DNA of 64,000 nt from positions 67,833-131,832 of the forward strand of contig JAVJVZ010000044.1 in NCBI GenBank assembly GCA_040220855.1, written 5' to 3'. The translations under genes and the position numbers were made by a program. Of the stretch, positions 52,615 through 61,015 are shown in pieces (positions within the stretch are counted from its first letter, which is position 1; each line of letters begins with the position of its first letter). The stretch is from JACKNG01 sp040220855. GTDB lineage: Bacteria > Pseudomonadota > Gammaproteobacteria > Ga0077536. The notes beneath the pieces were generated by a model. It worked only from the letters and a program-made list of their open reading frames with translations, made no database searches and was not told where the DNA came from.

Positions 52615-53481
52615 TCAGGCCGCGCCGAGGCGCTCGATCGTGTACCGCCCGAGGCCGTCGTTGGCGAGGTGCTGCCACAGCCACGGCAGCTCGGCGGCGA
52701 GTGCGACCTCGAACTGCCACGGCGGATTGACGATGAGCATGCCGCTGCCGTTCATGCGCACGCGGGTATCGTCCGGCCACACGCAGAGCTCGACAACGAG
52801 CGCTTCGCCGAGTCCAGGCGCGGCGAGACGGCGCAGGAAGCTGCGCGCGCCGGCGCCGTCCTTGATCGGATACCACAGCGCGACGATGCCGTTGGCGAAG
52901 CGCCGGCGCACTTCGCGCAGGCCCGCGATCGCACGCTCCTGCTCGGCGGCGGGCGGTTCGTAGGGCGGATCGATGAGCACCAGCCCCCGCTTTTCGCGCG
53001 GCGGCAGCAAGGCACCAAGCGCCTCCCAGGCATCGCGACGATGCACCGCGACCCGCCGGTCCGTACGCAGTAATGCCGCCAGCGCGGCGTGCTCACCGGC
53101 CTCCAGTTCGCAGGCCTGCAAGCGGTCTGCTGCGCGCAACTGCCGGCTGACCAGCAACGGCGAGCCCGGGTAGACATCGAGCGGGGGCGCCTCTCCGGAC
53201 GCTCCCGCACAGGCATTCTCCGCACGCACGAGCTCGAGGTAACGCCGTGTCAGCGGCGGCGCGTCGTCGCACGCCGCCCACAGCCGAGCAATCCCGCTCG
53301 CGTGCTCGTTGGTGCGACGCGCCGCCGCGGCGCCGAGCGCGTAACGCCCGCGCCCGGCGTGCACGTCGAGCACCGCGAACGGCTTGTCCTTCTGCGTCAG
53401 GCGGTCGACCAGTGCCGTCAGCACGACGTGCTTGAGAACGTCGGCGAAATTGCCGGCGTGGTAGGCGTGGCGATAGTTCAC
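52615..53481 (-). CDS. rlmJ: 23S rRNA (adenine(2030)-N6)-methyltransferase RlmJ
   Basis: Methylates A2030 of 23S rRNA with S-adenosylmethionine. The 288-residue protein begins MNYRHAYHAGNFADVLKH, the conserved RlmJ start, and has the methyltransferase core LDVHAGRGRY and the catalytic motif IDPPYE (a D/NPPY variant). The end, VNPPWQ, is also conserved. Length matches E. coli RlmJ (280). The gene sits 10 bases downstream of the acyl-CoA dehydrogenase pair on the same strand but is functionally unrelated. RlmJ is mostly found in gammaproteobacteria and relatives, which supports the taxonomic guess. Confidence 0.95.
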   Translation of the reverse strand: MNYRHAYHAGNFADVLKHVVLTALVDRLTQKDKPFAVLDVHAGRGRYALGAAAARRTNEHASGIARLWAACDDAPPLTRRYLELVRAENACAGASGEAPPLDVYPGSPLLVSRQLRAADRLQACELEAGEHAALAALLRTDRRVAVHRRDAWEALGALLPPREKRGLVLIDPPYEPPAAEQERAIAGLREVRRRFANGIVALWYPIKDGAGARSFLRRLAAPGLGEALVVELCVWPDDTRVRMNGSGMLIVNPPWQFEVALAAELPWLWQHLANDGLGRYTIERLGAA

Positions 53482-53491
53482 GGCGCGCCGC

Positions 53492-54745
53492 TCAGCGCTC
53501 GGGGTTGCGCGGCACGTCGCGGAACGGGCCGCCGTCGAGGCGCGGCTCGCGCGGTAACCCGAGCACGCGTTCGGCGATGATGTTCAACTGGATTTCGTCA
53601 GTACCGCCGGCAATCGAAGTCGCCGGCACCGAGAGCAGGATCTCGGCAACGAGACCGTCGAGCGGACCATCGGCGCCGGCCAGCATCGCGTCTGCACCGC
53701 TGATAGCGGTGTGCACGCGCGCGGCAAGGCGCGCCACCTCGCTCGCCGCGAGCTTGCCCAACGACCCTTCGGGCCCTTCCGGCATGCCGGCCTGCTTGGC
53801 CGCCCGCGCACGTTGCGCGAGCCACTCGCCCGAGCGCGCCAGCATGAGCAGACGCGCGAGATCCTGGCGCAGCGACGGATCGGCGAGGCGGCCAGCAGCC
53901 TGCGCACGCGGCAGCGCGAGGTCGCTGCGTCCGGTGCGTTGCGGATACCAGGTGTAAGGCGCCATCACGGATGCAATCTCGGCGCGCTCCTCGTCGTAGA
54001 TGCGTCCCGGCCGCGCCGAGGCCTGGCCCCAGCGCCGCAGCGCATCGGCATTGCGGCGCTCGTGGGCGAGTGTCGTCATGGCGATCTTCCAGCCCTCGCC
54101 GACCGCGCCGACGCGGTTCTCCGGCGGCACGTGCGCATCGGTGAAGAAGACCTGGTTGAACGAGCTGTAACCGTTCATCTGCCTGACCGGCTGTACATCG
54201 ACGCCCGGCTGCGTCATGTCGATGACGAAATAGGACAGCCCCTGGTGCTTGGGTGCGTCCCAGTCGGTGCGTGCGAGCAGCAGGCCCCAGTGCGCGTGAT
54301 CGGCACTGGTCGTCCACAGCTTCTGCCCGTTCACCACCCACTGCGTGCCGTCGAACGCTGCGCGTGTGGTCGCGCCGGCAAGATCGGATCCGCTGCCAGG
54401 TTCGCTGAACAGCTGGCACCAGGTGTCCTCGCCGGTGAGGATGCGGCGCAGGAAGCGCGCGCGCTGATCATCCGTGCCGCATTCGAGCAACGTTGCCGCG
54501 GCGAGCAGGCGGATACCGACACGCGCCACGCCGACCGCGCCCACTGCCGCGAACTCCGCATCGATGGCTTCGGTCAGCGCCACCGGCAGGTCGCGCCCGT
54601 ACCAGGCGCGCGGCCAGTGCGGCACGCCCCAGCCGGAATCGATCAGCAGGTTGCGCCAGTCGACGAGGCCGCGCCCGGCGTCCCAGTGCGCGGCAAGCCA
54701 CGCGCGCACCTCGGCGCGCACCGCCTGCGCGTCCGTGCCGCTCAT
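53492..54745 (-). CDS. Acyl-CoA dehydrogenase (subunit 1 of a coupled pair)
   Basis: A 417-residue FAD-dependent acyl-CoA dehydrogenase. Conserved segments are CQLFSEPGSGSDLA, VVNGQKLWTT, VPPENRVGAVGEGW and SIAGGTDEIQLNIIAERVLGLPRE. The residue aligned with the medium-chain catalytic Glu in the last motif is Gly, as in the isovaleryl/FadE-type enzymes that use a Glu from another helix. It lacks the start frame beyond 54745; its ATG overlaps the stop of the second dehydrogenase (ATGA, 54742-54745). Such pairs in steroid or terpenoid degraders form alpha2beta2 complexes. The acyl substrate is unknown. Confidence 0.92.
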   Translation of the reverse strand: MSGTDAQAVRAEVRAWLAAHWDAGRGLVDWRNLLIDSGWGVPHWPRAWYGRDLPVALTEAIDAEFAAVGAVGVARVGIRLLAAATLLECGTDDQRARFLRRILTGEDTWCQLFSEPGSGSDLAGATTRAAFDGTQWVVNGQKLWTTSADHAHWGLLLARTDWDAPKHQGLSYFVIDMTQPGVDVQPVRQMNGYSSFNQVFFTDAHVPPENRVGAVGEGWKIAMTTLAHERRNADALRRWGQASARPGRIYDEERAEIASVMAPYTWYPQRTGRSDLALPRAQAAGRLADPSLRQDLARLLMLARSGEWLAQRARAAKQAGMPEGPEGSLGKLAASEVARLAARVHTAISGADAMLAGADGPLDGLVAEILLSVPATSIAGGTDEIQLNIIAERVLGLPREPRLDGGPFRDVPRNPER

Positions 54746-55878
54746 GCCGCGGCCTCCGTCAGAGCGAGGAAGCGTTCGCGATGCCAGGCGGCATCGCCGA
54801 GCAATACCGCGGCGCTCGTCGCACGCTTGAACCACAGATGGGTATCGTGATCCCAGGTGAAACCGATGCCGCCGTGGATCTGGACCGCCTCGCGTGCGCA
54901 GTCCAGTGCCGCATCCGATGCCTGCGCCTTGGCCTGTGCCGCGAGGGCGGCAGCGTCGGCATCGCCGGCATCGCGCGCAGCGGCGGCGTAGTAGACCGCC
55001 GCGCGCGCGAGTTCGAGTTCGAGCAACAGGCGCGCGCACTTGTGCTTGATGGCCTGGAACGATCCGATCGGGCGGCCGAACTGCATGCGCAGCTTCGCGT
55101 ACTCGACGCTCGCATCGAGCAATGCGGACGCGCAACCGATCAGCTCGTGGGCGAGCGCGACGGCGGCATCGTCGAGGACGCGCGCGACGATCGCAGCGCA
55201 CTCACGCGCGTCGTCGAGGCGACGCGCCGGCGTCGCCGCGAAGGCGAGCGCGGCGAGGCGGCGCGTGGTATCGATGGTCGCGAGCGGACGGCGTGAGAAT
55301 CCCGGTGCATCCTCAGCCACGCGCCACAGGCCGATGCCTTCGTCGCCGCTCGTACCGGCCTCGCGTGCGACGACGAGGATGTGCGCCGCGCTATGGCCAT
55401 CGACCACGTGGCTCTTGTCGCCATCGAGCAGCCAGGCATCGCCGTGCCGACGCGCCACGGTCGCAACGTCTGCACAACCATCCCAGTGCGGTCCCTCCAT
55501 CCATGCCAGTGTCGCGGTCGTGGTGCCGTTGGCGAGTGCCGGCAGGAGCGCGGCCTGCTCCACCGCCGTCGCCCCGCGCACCAGCGCCTGCGTTGCCAGC
55601 ACCGCGCTGGACAGGAACGGTACCGGCGCGAGCGCACGCCCGAGTTCCTCTATCGCGAGCCCGAGTTCCTGCTGCCCGAAACCGCCACCACCGAGCGCCT
55701 CCGGCAGGTGCAGGGCCGGCAGCCCGAGATCGTCGTGAAGGCGGCGCCACAGCGTCTCGTCGTGACCATGCACCGTCGTCATCACGCGGCGCACCGCCGC
55801 GGGCGGGCATTGTGCAGCGAGAAAGCGACGCAGCACCTCGCGGAACTCGCGCTGTTCGGGCGTGAAGCTGAAGTGCAT
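54742..55878 (-). CDS. Acyl-CoA dehydrogenase (subunit 2 of a coupled pair)
   Basis: A 378-residue acyl-CoA dehydrogenase-like protein. It starts with FTPEQREFREVLRRFLA, the family N-terminal helix, and ends with QIHGGIGFTWDHDTHLWFKRA, the C-terminal block of the beta-type subunits. The middle is Ala-rich and divergent, and the FAD-binding motifs of the first subunit are weaker. This fits the smaller partner of a heteromeric enzyme. GAGGAAC precedes the ATG at 55878. It is translated first, then subunit 1 through the ATGA overlap. Confidence 0.9.
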   Translation of the reverse strand: MHFSFTPEQREFREVLRRFLAAQCPPAAVRRVMTTVHGHDETLWRRLHDDLGLPALHLPEALGGGGFGQQELGLAIEELGRALAPVPFLSSAVLATQALVRGATAVEQAALLPALANGTTTATLAWMEGPHWDGCADVATVARRHGDAWLLDGDKSHVVDGHSAAHILVVAREAGTSGDEGIGLWRVAEDAPGFSRRPLATIDTTRRLAALAFAATPARRLDDARECAAIVARVLDDAAVALAHELIGCASALLDASVEYAKLRMQFGRPIGSFQAIKHKCARLLLELELARAAVYYAAAARDAGDADAAALAAQAKAQASDAALDCAREAVQIHGGIGFTWDHDTHLWFKRATSAAVLLGDAAWHRERFLALTEAAA

Positions 55879-56002
55879 GCTCGTTCCTCGGCGTGACTGG
55901 CGGAGCCGCAGGATAGCCGGACCGCGACGACACGTGAAAGCGGTCCCGCCCCGCGCACCGGCCTCGCCCACGCCACGATCGTCAGCGGCCCTCGCACACG
56001 CC

Positions 56003-56008
56003 TATACT
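56003..56008 (+). promoter_or_regulatory. Candidate -10 box of the cupin gene
   Basis: TATACT differs from TATAAT by one base and lies 33 bases before the cupin ATG, which allows a short leader. No good -35 element is seen. Confidence 0.4.
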
Positions 56009-56040
56009 GACTCGAGTACACCAACCGGGGAGAAGTCGCG

Positions 56041-56496
56041 ATGAACCAGCAACAGCCGTTGCCCGTGTCCTGCCACCTCTACGACCACGCCATCGCCTGG
56101 GGGCCGTTCGCCGGCATCGAGAACCTCGAGCTGACGCTGTGCGACATCGACGAGGAGCGCCACGTCGTCGACCTGCTGGTGCGCTTCGCGCCCGACAAGA
56201 CGGTAACGATGCACAACCACCTTGCACAGACCAACATGTTCATCATCCAGGGCGAGCTGCGCATGTACGAACCTGACGGCAGCATCCGCGAGCGCCGCCC
56301 GGCCGGTCACTACTACCGCGGGCGTACCCACGACGCGCACAGCGAAGGCGGCGGCCCCGAGGGCGCGGTGGTGCTCTACAGCATGCGCTGCGACGGCGCC
56401 CACGAAGTCCTCGAGATCATGGACGACGCGCAGAACGTCCTCGCCACGCTGACCATGGACGACGTCCGCGCAGCCTGGGACGCGCAGCACGCTTGA
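56041..56496 (+). CDS. Cupin domain protein
   Basis: A 151-residue single-domain cupin. The metal-site histidines are in VTMHNHLAQTNMFIIQGE and the second motif is the GHYYRGRTHDAHSEG block. The family has diverse enzymatic roles (dioxygenases, isomerases, acetylacetone-cleaving enzyme types). GGGGAGA upstream serves the ATG at 56041. A TATACT at 56003-56008 may be its -10 box. It is divergent from the acyl-CoA dehydrogenase pair with about 160 bases between starts. The reaction is unknown. Confidence 0.85.
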   Translation: MNQQQPLPVSCHLYDHAIAWGPFAGIENLELTLCDIDEERHVVDLLVRFAPDKTVTMHNHLAQTNMFIIQGELRMYEPDGSIRERRPAGHYYRGRTHDAHSEGGGPEGAVVLYSMRCDGAHEVLEIMDDAQNVLATLTMDDVRAAWDAQHA

Positions 56497-56503
56497 AGGA
56501 GAA

Positions 56504-56535
56504 GGAGGGAGCGAAGGCTGCCGCCGCGTCCCTCC
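56504..56535. terminator. Hairpin after the cupin gene
   Basis: GGAGGGA (56504-56510) pairs with TCCCTCC (56529-56535) around an 18-base loop, 8 bases after the cupin stop. It could end the cupin transcript. Confidence 0.45.
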
Positions 56536-56709
56536 CCTCCGAAGACAGCGCCTGCAGAGGCACTTCCGCAGGGGGTCAGACACCTGTGGATAACTGATAC
56601 CTGGCCGGCGGTGCGTCGCGTGCGGGAGCGCTGTGCGGCCGCTGCAGCATTCCCTCGGCTCACACGCGCCTTGCAGCCCGCACGCCTCGCGACGTCTTTC
56701 ACCAGCCTC

Positions 56710-57216
56710 CTATTGTGCGGCATCACCCGGGGAGGCGCCGACCTGTATCGCCGCATCCTGCGTCGGCGTGGTGCCGTGCAGCGTGCTGCGGAAGATCCAG
56801 ATTGCGGCCGTCGTGAAGCCGAATGTCGTCAGGCTCAAGCTCATGAACTGGTAGACCTCGTAGATGTCCTGGCTCCAGTGCGCCGGCTGCTCGACGCTCG
56901 GATCCATGGTCGGAAACAAGGCCATCAGCAGGAACAGGCTCGAGTTGGTAAAAGCCCCGATGGCCATCGCCCAGGCGCTCGGCCACGGCAAGGCCACGCG
57001 GCTTGCATAGAAGCCGAGCAGCAGCGCGCTCATGATGAGCAGATCGAGATGGGCCTGCAGCACGCGGGTGTACTTGCCGGGGAACAAGGTCAGCAGCGGG
57101 TCGACCCGGTAGGCCAGGCCGACCAGGCACCAGGCAAGTACGAGGGCGAGCAGGATCCACAGGCACGCAGCCTGTAACAAGACGGTGTTGGGGCGGCAGG
57201 GACTGGCTTCGTTCAT
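56710..57216 (-). CDS. Four-helix membrane protein, unknown function
   Basis: A 168-residue protein with four hydrophobic segments (about residues 15-38, 55-75, 80-103 and 125-148). The C-terminal tail is polar. LLIMSALLLGFYASR and YQFMSLSLTTFGFTTAAIW are notable helices. No family was recognised; a quinol- or heme-binding four-helix bundle is possible but unsupported. The ATG at 57216 is divergent from the AraC-type regulator gene, starts about 180 bases apart, so that regulator may control it. Confidence 0.72.
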   Translation of the reverse strand: MNEASPCRPNTVLLQAACLWILLALVLAWCLVGLAYRVDPLLTLFPGKYTRVLQAHLDLLIMSALLLGFYASRVALPWPSAWAMAIGAFTNSSLFLLMALFPTMDPSVEQPAHWSQDIYEVYQFMSLSLTTFGFTTAAIWIFRSTLHGTTPTQDAAIQVGASPGDAAQ

Positions 57217-57394
57217 CGCGGGACTTCCACAGGGCGGGCGCCGATTGCGCCGCGCGGCAGCATGCGTGACAGACATGGCCCCGGCGATGATCTTCGGCCA
57301 TAGTTGCCCCGAGCGGATGCGGATTTGACCGGGTCGGCAGCGCGGTCGACGCGGACCACCGCGCGCGCCGCCCAGCAAGTTGGGAGGAAGTAGC

Positions 57395-58393
57395 GTGGCC
57401 AGCACGAACCACGGCGACGACACGGCGCGCGCGGCGGCTGGCCCGGTGCTGCTCTCGACCGCGCAGGTGCGTCATCGCGATCGACATGCCTGGCTGGTCG
57501 AGGAGATCGGCCGGCGGTACGCGAAGGTCGAGATCGTGGTGCCGCGCGCGACGCACCTGTTCAACGAAATGCGCATCCTGCCGTTCGGCCGGCAGACGCT
57601 CTCGGTCGTGCGTTCGAACGCGATCCGGCTGCAGCGCGGGGCCGCCATCACGGACTACCTCGATACCGACGACGTGTTCTTCGTCATGCTCCTGCATGGC
57701 CGCTACCGGCTGCAGCAGGACGGACGCAGCACCGACCTGCACGCGGGCGACATCACCCTCTACGACGTGACGCGCCCGCACTGCATCGACTGCTCGGACC
57801 GCTTCGCCAAGATCATCTTCAAGGCGCCCGGCGCACTGGTACGTTCGCGAGTACCTCAGCTCGAGCGTTGCACCGCGCTGCGCATTCCCTCCGCGCACGG
57901 CCCTGCCGCGGTCGCCGCAAGCTTGCTGCGCGCACTACCGCAGCAGGCCGGCGCGCTCGATGCCGACGAGGCCAGCGACGTCGGTGCCTGCGCGCTGGAG
58001 CTGCTCACGCTCGCCGCACGCAGGCACGCGCCCGCCCGCGCAACAGCCGCGCGCGGACGCCCGCACGCGGCCTTGGTCCGCTTGAAGTCGGTCATCCGAA
58101 GCCACCTCGGCGAGCGACATCTCGACGCCGGCCGTATTGCCGCGCTGAGCGGCATCTCGACCCGTTACGCCAACGCACTGCTCGCAGCGGAAGGCACCTC
58201 GCTGATGCGCTACGTCTGGACGCATCGCCTGGAGGCCGCACGCGAGGAGCTGTCGCGCGCACCCGCAACGGCCATCGCCGAGGTCGCCGCGAACTGGGGC
58301 TTCAAGAGCAGCGCGCACTTCAGTCGCGCGTTCAGCGCACGCTTCGGCTGTTCGCCGCGCGCATGGCGCGAGCGCCACCCTGCGCAGCGCTGA
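57395..58393 (+). CDS. AraC family transcriptional regulator
   Basis: A 332-residue regulator. The C-terminal two helix-turn-helix motifs are clear (DAGRIAALSGISTRYANALL, then AIAEVAANWGFKSSAHFSRA), and the N-terminal part fits the AraC_binding_2 type found in regulators of aromatic or alkane catabolism. GGGAGGAAG at 57382-57390 serves a GTG at 57395, better than the TTG at 57380. It is divergent from the small membrane-protein gene and precedes the convergent lipoprotein gene. The effector is unknown. Confidence 0.92.
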   Translation: MASTNHGDDTARAAAGPVLLSTAQVRHRDRHAWLVEEIGRRYAKVEIVVPRATHLFNEMRILPFGRQTLSVVRSNAIRLQRGAAITDYLDTDDVFFVMLLHGRYRLQQDGRSTDLHAGDITLYDVTRPHCIDCSDRFAKIIFKAPGALVRSRVPQLERCTALRIPSAHGPAAVAASLLRALPQQAGALDADEASDVGACALELLTLAARRHAPARATAARGRPHAALVRLKSVIRSHLGERHLDAGRIAALSGISTRYANALLAAEGTSLMRYVWTHRLEAAREELSRAPATAIAEVAANWGFKSSAHFSRAFSARFGCSPRAWRERHPAQR

Positions 58394-58430
58394 AGCCGCG
58401 GCAGGCAGGACCTCGCCATCCGCGAGTGCG

Positions 58431-59156
58431 TCAATTCCGCCGTATGGCCAGTAACGACATCTCCAGCGTACCGCTCGCCATCAGCGTGGACTCGATGGTC
58501 TCGGTGCGCCGCAACCTGACGAGCCCGACGCCCGGCGCGTACCATTCCTCGGTAACGAGCGGGATCGAACGCATCCCGGTGGGACCGTCGACGTACATCT
58601 GCAGCTCGGCCTGGCCGACTACGCGCACGCAGCCGGTGAATTCCCCTGCCGGCACGCTGACGGTCTCATCGACCGCTTCGATGGTGTAGTTCATCGGCAC
58701 CACGTAGGCGCGGCGCATGTCCACGCCGTCGTGCACGAGGCGGCGCAGCACGTAGGGGTGGGTGGTGTTCTGCCACTGTGCCCCGACGCGCGGCTCGCGT
58801 GGCAGGACCAGGCGCCGCGGCACGTCGGGCTGCGGTGCGAGTTCGACCACCAGGCGCTTGCCGACGCGCCACACGCCCTCGTCATCGACCGTGAAATGGT
58901 AGTCGGTGCCGCCCGCGGTGCGACGGACGTAGTGGCGGCTGCCATCGACGGCGCGCCCCCCGAGGCTGACGACCTCGTGGATGTCGCGCGAGGTGCCTTG
59001 CCGGGTCGTCGTCGCCACGGCGTAGCGCCATGCCAGGCCTTCCTCGAGCGGGAACAGCTCGGTGCCAGCCTTGCCACCATCACCACACGCGGCCAGCAAG
59101 GCCAGGGCCAGCGCGCAGGCGCTGCGCGCGATTGCGGTCGACACGACGCGGCTCAT
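58431..59156 (-). CDS. Lipoprotein of unknown function
   Basis: A 241-residue protein with a lipoprotein signal (ALALALLAACGDG, lipobox LAAC). The mature domain is all-beta in appearance (WRYAVATTTRQG, TVDDEGVWRVGKRL, and EEWYAPGVGLVRLRR) and resembles periplasmic lipoproteins with a hypothetical outer-membrane role. It is the last gene of a tightly coupled series; its ATG overlaps the stop of the preceding gene (ATGA, 59153-59156). Function is inferred only from linkage with the ExbB/ExbD-like genes. Confidence 0.8.
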   Translation of the reverse strand: MSRVVSTAIARSACALALALLAACGDGGKAGTELFPLEEGLAWRYAVATTTRQGTSRDIHEVVSLGGRAVDGSRHYVRRTAGGTDYHFTVDDEGVWRVGKRLVVELAPQPDVPRRLVLPREPRVGAQWQNTTHPYVLRRLVHDGVDMRRAYVVPMNYTIEAVDETVSVPAGEFTGCVRVVGQAELQMYVDGPTGMRSIPLVTEEWYAPGVGLVRLRRTETIESTLMASGTLEMSLLAIRRN

Positions 59157-59665
59157 TTCTCGGGCAGCTCGGGATCGGGCAGGTCGGCGAACTCGATGCG
59201 TTGCCGCACGTCGGCAAAGCGCGCACTGTCGGGCAGCTCGGCGTCCTCGCCGCGCGGTTCGGCGCGCCCGACCTGGATGAGACCGTTGCGCAGCTGCCGG
59301 TTGGCCTCGTCGAGCTGCTGGTGCAGCTGTTCGTCATAGGCGAGTCGGTACGCACGCGGCGAACGCGCGGGCCCGGCCTCGGTCAACGTGACCGCCCACA
59401 GTTCGATCGAGCCCTTCTCGCCGGTCTTCTTGTCGGGCTCGTTGACCCATGACGAGAGCAGCTGGAAGCGCGTCGGGACCGGCGCGCGCGTCGGCCAGCC
59501 GAGCGCCGCGAGCAGCGCATCGTACGTATGGAAATAGAACGCCGCGACCACCACGATGGCGAGCGTCTTCAGCCAGGCGCTGAAACGCGTTTCCAGGCAC
59601 ATGACGAGCAGCAGCGCGGCGAGCGCGGCGTAACCGACAATGATGCCAAGGACCGTTTCGTTCAT
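59153..59665 (-). CDS. Small two-helix membrane protein, part of ExbB/ExbD-like series
   Basis: A 170-residue protein with two N-terminal helices (about residues 5-24 and 32-50) and a soluble, charged, helical C-terminal half (EQLHQQLDEANRQLRNG). No family was recognised. Its ATG at 59665 overlaps the stop of the ExbD-like gene (ATGA, 59662-59665) and its stop overlaps the lipoprotein start, so it belongs to one translational unit. The soluble half may bridge membrane and periplasmic parts. Confidence 0.75.
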   Translation of the reverse strand: MNETVLGIIVGYAALAALLLVMCLETRFSAWLKTLAIVVVAAFYFHTYDALLAALGWPTRAPVPTRFQLLSSWVNEPDKKTGEKGSIELWAVTLTEAGPARSPRAYRLAYDEQLHQQLDEANRQLRNGLIQVGRAEPRGEDAELPDSARFADVRQRIEFADLPDPELPEK

Positions 59666-60270
59666 ATTTTTTCAACCGTGACGATGGATTTCGCGAGCGT
59701 GCTGACGCCGCCGATCGAGCCGTCGCGTGCGACGCGGAAGCGCACCGCGGTGGCCTCCTTGCCCTGGTGCTGCAGTTCGACGTTACCGAAGTAGACGACT
59801 TCGAGCGCCGGGTTCACCTTGGCCACGCTGACCGAGGCCGTGACCGGGCTGCCGGTCTCGCTCTTGTAATAGTGCAGGTTGACCACGTACTCACCCTCGA
59901 CGAACCCGCGGATGGTGACGATCTCCTGGTTCAGCGGGTTGATCACTTCCTGGCCGTTGACGAGGAGCATGTCGTTCGTCATGCCGCGATCGTCGCGGTC
60001 GAGATGCATCAGCCCCAGCGCCGGGTTGTTGAACCACACCAGGTTGCCATCCGGATCCTCGACCCAGGTGTCGACATCGTCCGGGCTGCCCGCCTCCCAC
60101 GTGGTGGTGATGATGAACTCGGCCTTGGGATCGATGATGCCGGTCCTGGCCGGCGGATTCAGGAACACCAGCGCGACGATGAACAGGAAGGTGAACGCGA
60201 GCAGCGCATTGAACAGCAGATCCGTGAACGGATCCTGCTCGCCGGCGCGCGCGGGCCGCCTAAACGCCAC
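59662..60270 (-). CDS. ExbD/TolR-like membrane protein with DUF2135/YfaP-like periplasmic domain
   Basis: A 202-residue protein with one N-terminal helix. The start EQDPFTDLLFNALLAF resembles the ExbD/TolR/MotB segment PFIDVMLVLLIIF, with Asp17 in the place of the essential helix Asp. The periplasmic part carries the pattern TWEAGSPDDVDTWVEDPDG, then WFNNP, a Gly/Asp loop and EGEYVVNLHYYK, which recalls DUF2135/YfaP domains. ExbD proteins normally have a short periplasmic domain of another type. The GTG start at 60270 overlaps the end of the ExbB-like gene by 11 bases. Assignment is by motif only. Confidence 0.75.
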   Translation of the reverse strand: MAFRRPARAGEQDPFTDLLFNALLAFTFLFIVALVFLNPPARTGIIDPKAEFIITTTWEAGSPDDVDTWVEDPDGNLVWFNNPALGLMHLDRDDRGMTNDMLLVNGQEVINPLNQEIVTIRGFVEGEYVVNLHYYKSETGSPVTASVSVAKVNPALEVVYFGNVELQHQGKEATAVRFRVARDGSIGGVSTLAKSIVTVEKI

Positions 60271-60988
60271 GGGCGGCCCCCGCGAGTCCGGGCACGAGTT
60301 CGGCTTCGGCAATGAACACGGCGTCCGCGATGAGTCGGTCGGCGCCGCGATCGGCGAGCAGGTACTGCATACCGAGCAACATGCTGCTGACGAGGCCGAG
60401 CATGGTCGTGTTGAGCGCCACGCCCATGCCGACGGTCATGCTGCCGAGCATGCTCTGCGCGTCCTCGATCGCGAACGATTCGATCGACATCACCGAGCCG
60501 AGCATGAGAATGAAGCCGATCACGGTACCGAGCAGGCCGAGCTTGACCAGCATGTTGGTGACGAACCAACCCGCCTCGTGCTGCCCGCGCACCTGCTCGG
60601 CGAGAACGTCGGTGAGCTGCGCATACTCGGCGGCGGGGCCTGCGCCGGCCGCGGCAAGACGGTCGTGCAACGCACGCAGGTAGCCGCAGGCACGTGACTC
60701 GCCGGTATCGCGCGTGGCGACTCCGCTGATGAAGCCACGGCCGCCGTCGCCGTAGAGTTGCATCAGGGCGGCCGCCTCACGCGAGAGCCGCAGACACAGC
60801 ACGCCGCAATGCAGCGTGCCGGCAACGAAGAGTACCGAGATGAGCAGCGACAGGCGGGTCGGGTCATTATCGACGATGTAGCCGAAGATCCCGCTGCGGA
60901 ACACGAGGTGGATCGCGAAGCCGACCAGGCCGGCCAGCACCAGCCACAGGTGGAAGAGCTTGTAGGGGCGATCGTGGGATACGGTCAC
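60260..60988 (-). CDS. MotA/TolQ/ExbB-type ion channel protein
   Basis: A 242-residue protein with two N-terminal helices (about 12-32 and 42-64), a cytoplasmic loop, and two C-terminal helices carrying the family pattern: KLGLLGTVIGFILML and GMGVALNTTMLGLVSS. Proteins of this group pass H+ or Na+ to power the flagellum, TonB or Tol. Here it is followed by an ExbD-like protein, so it should be the channel part of a new pair. The start is GTG at 60988 with GAGGAA upstream. It lies 27 bases after the metallo-hydrolase gene. Confidence 0.85.
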   Translation of the reverse strand: MTVSHDRPYKLFHLWLVLAGLVGFAIHLVFRSGIFGYIVDNDPTRLSLLISVLFVAGTLHCGVLCLRLSREAAALMQLYGDGGRGFISGVATRDTGESRACGYLRALHDRLAAAGAGPAAEYAQLTDVLAEQVRGQHEAGWFVTNMLVKLGLLGTVIGFILMLGSVMSIESFAIEDAQSMLGSMTVGMGVALNTTMLGLVSSMLLGMQYLLADRGADRLIADAVFIAEAELVPGLAGAARGV

Positions 60989-61015
60989 GGGCGTTCCTCG
61001 CGGGCCGGCGCGGCA

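Noticed and set aside
56585..56593. DnaA box as a replication origin
   Set aside because: Only a single box, no AT-rich element and no dnaA or gidA-type genes nearby.
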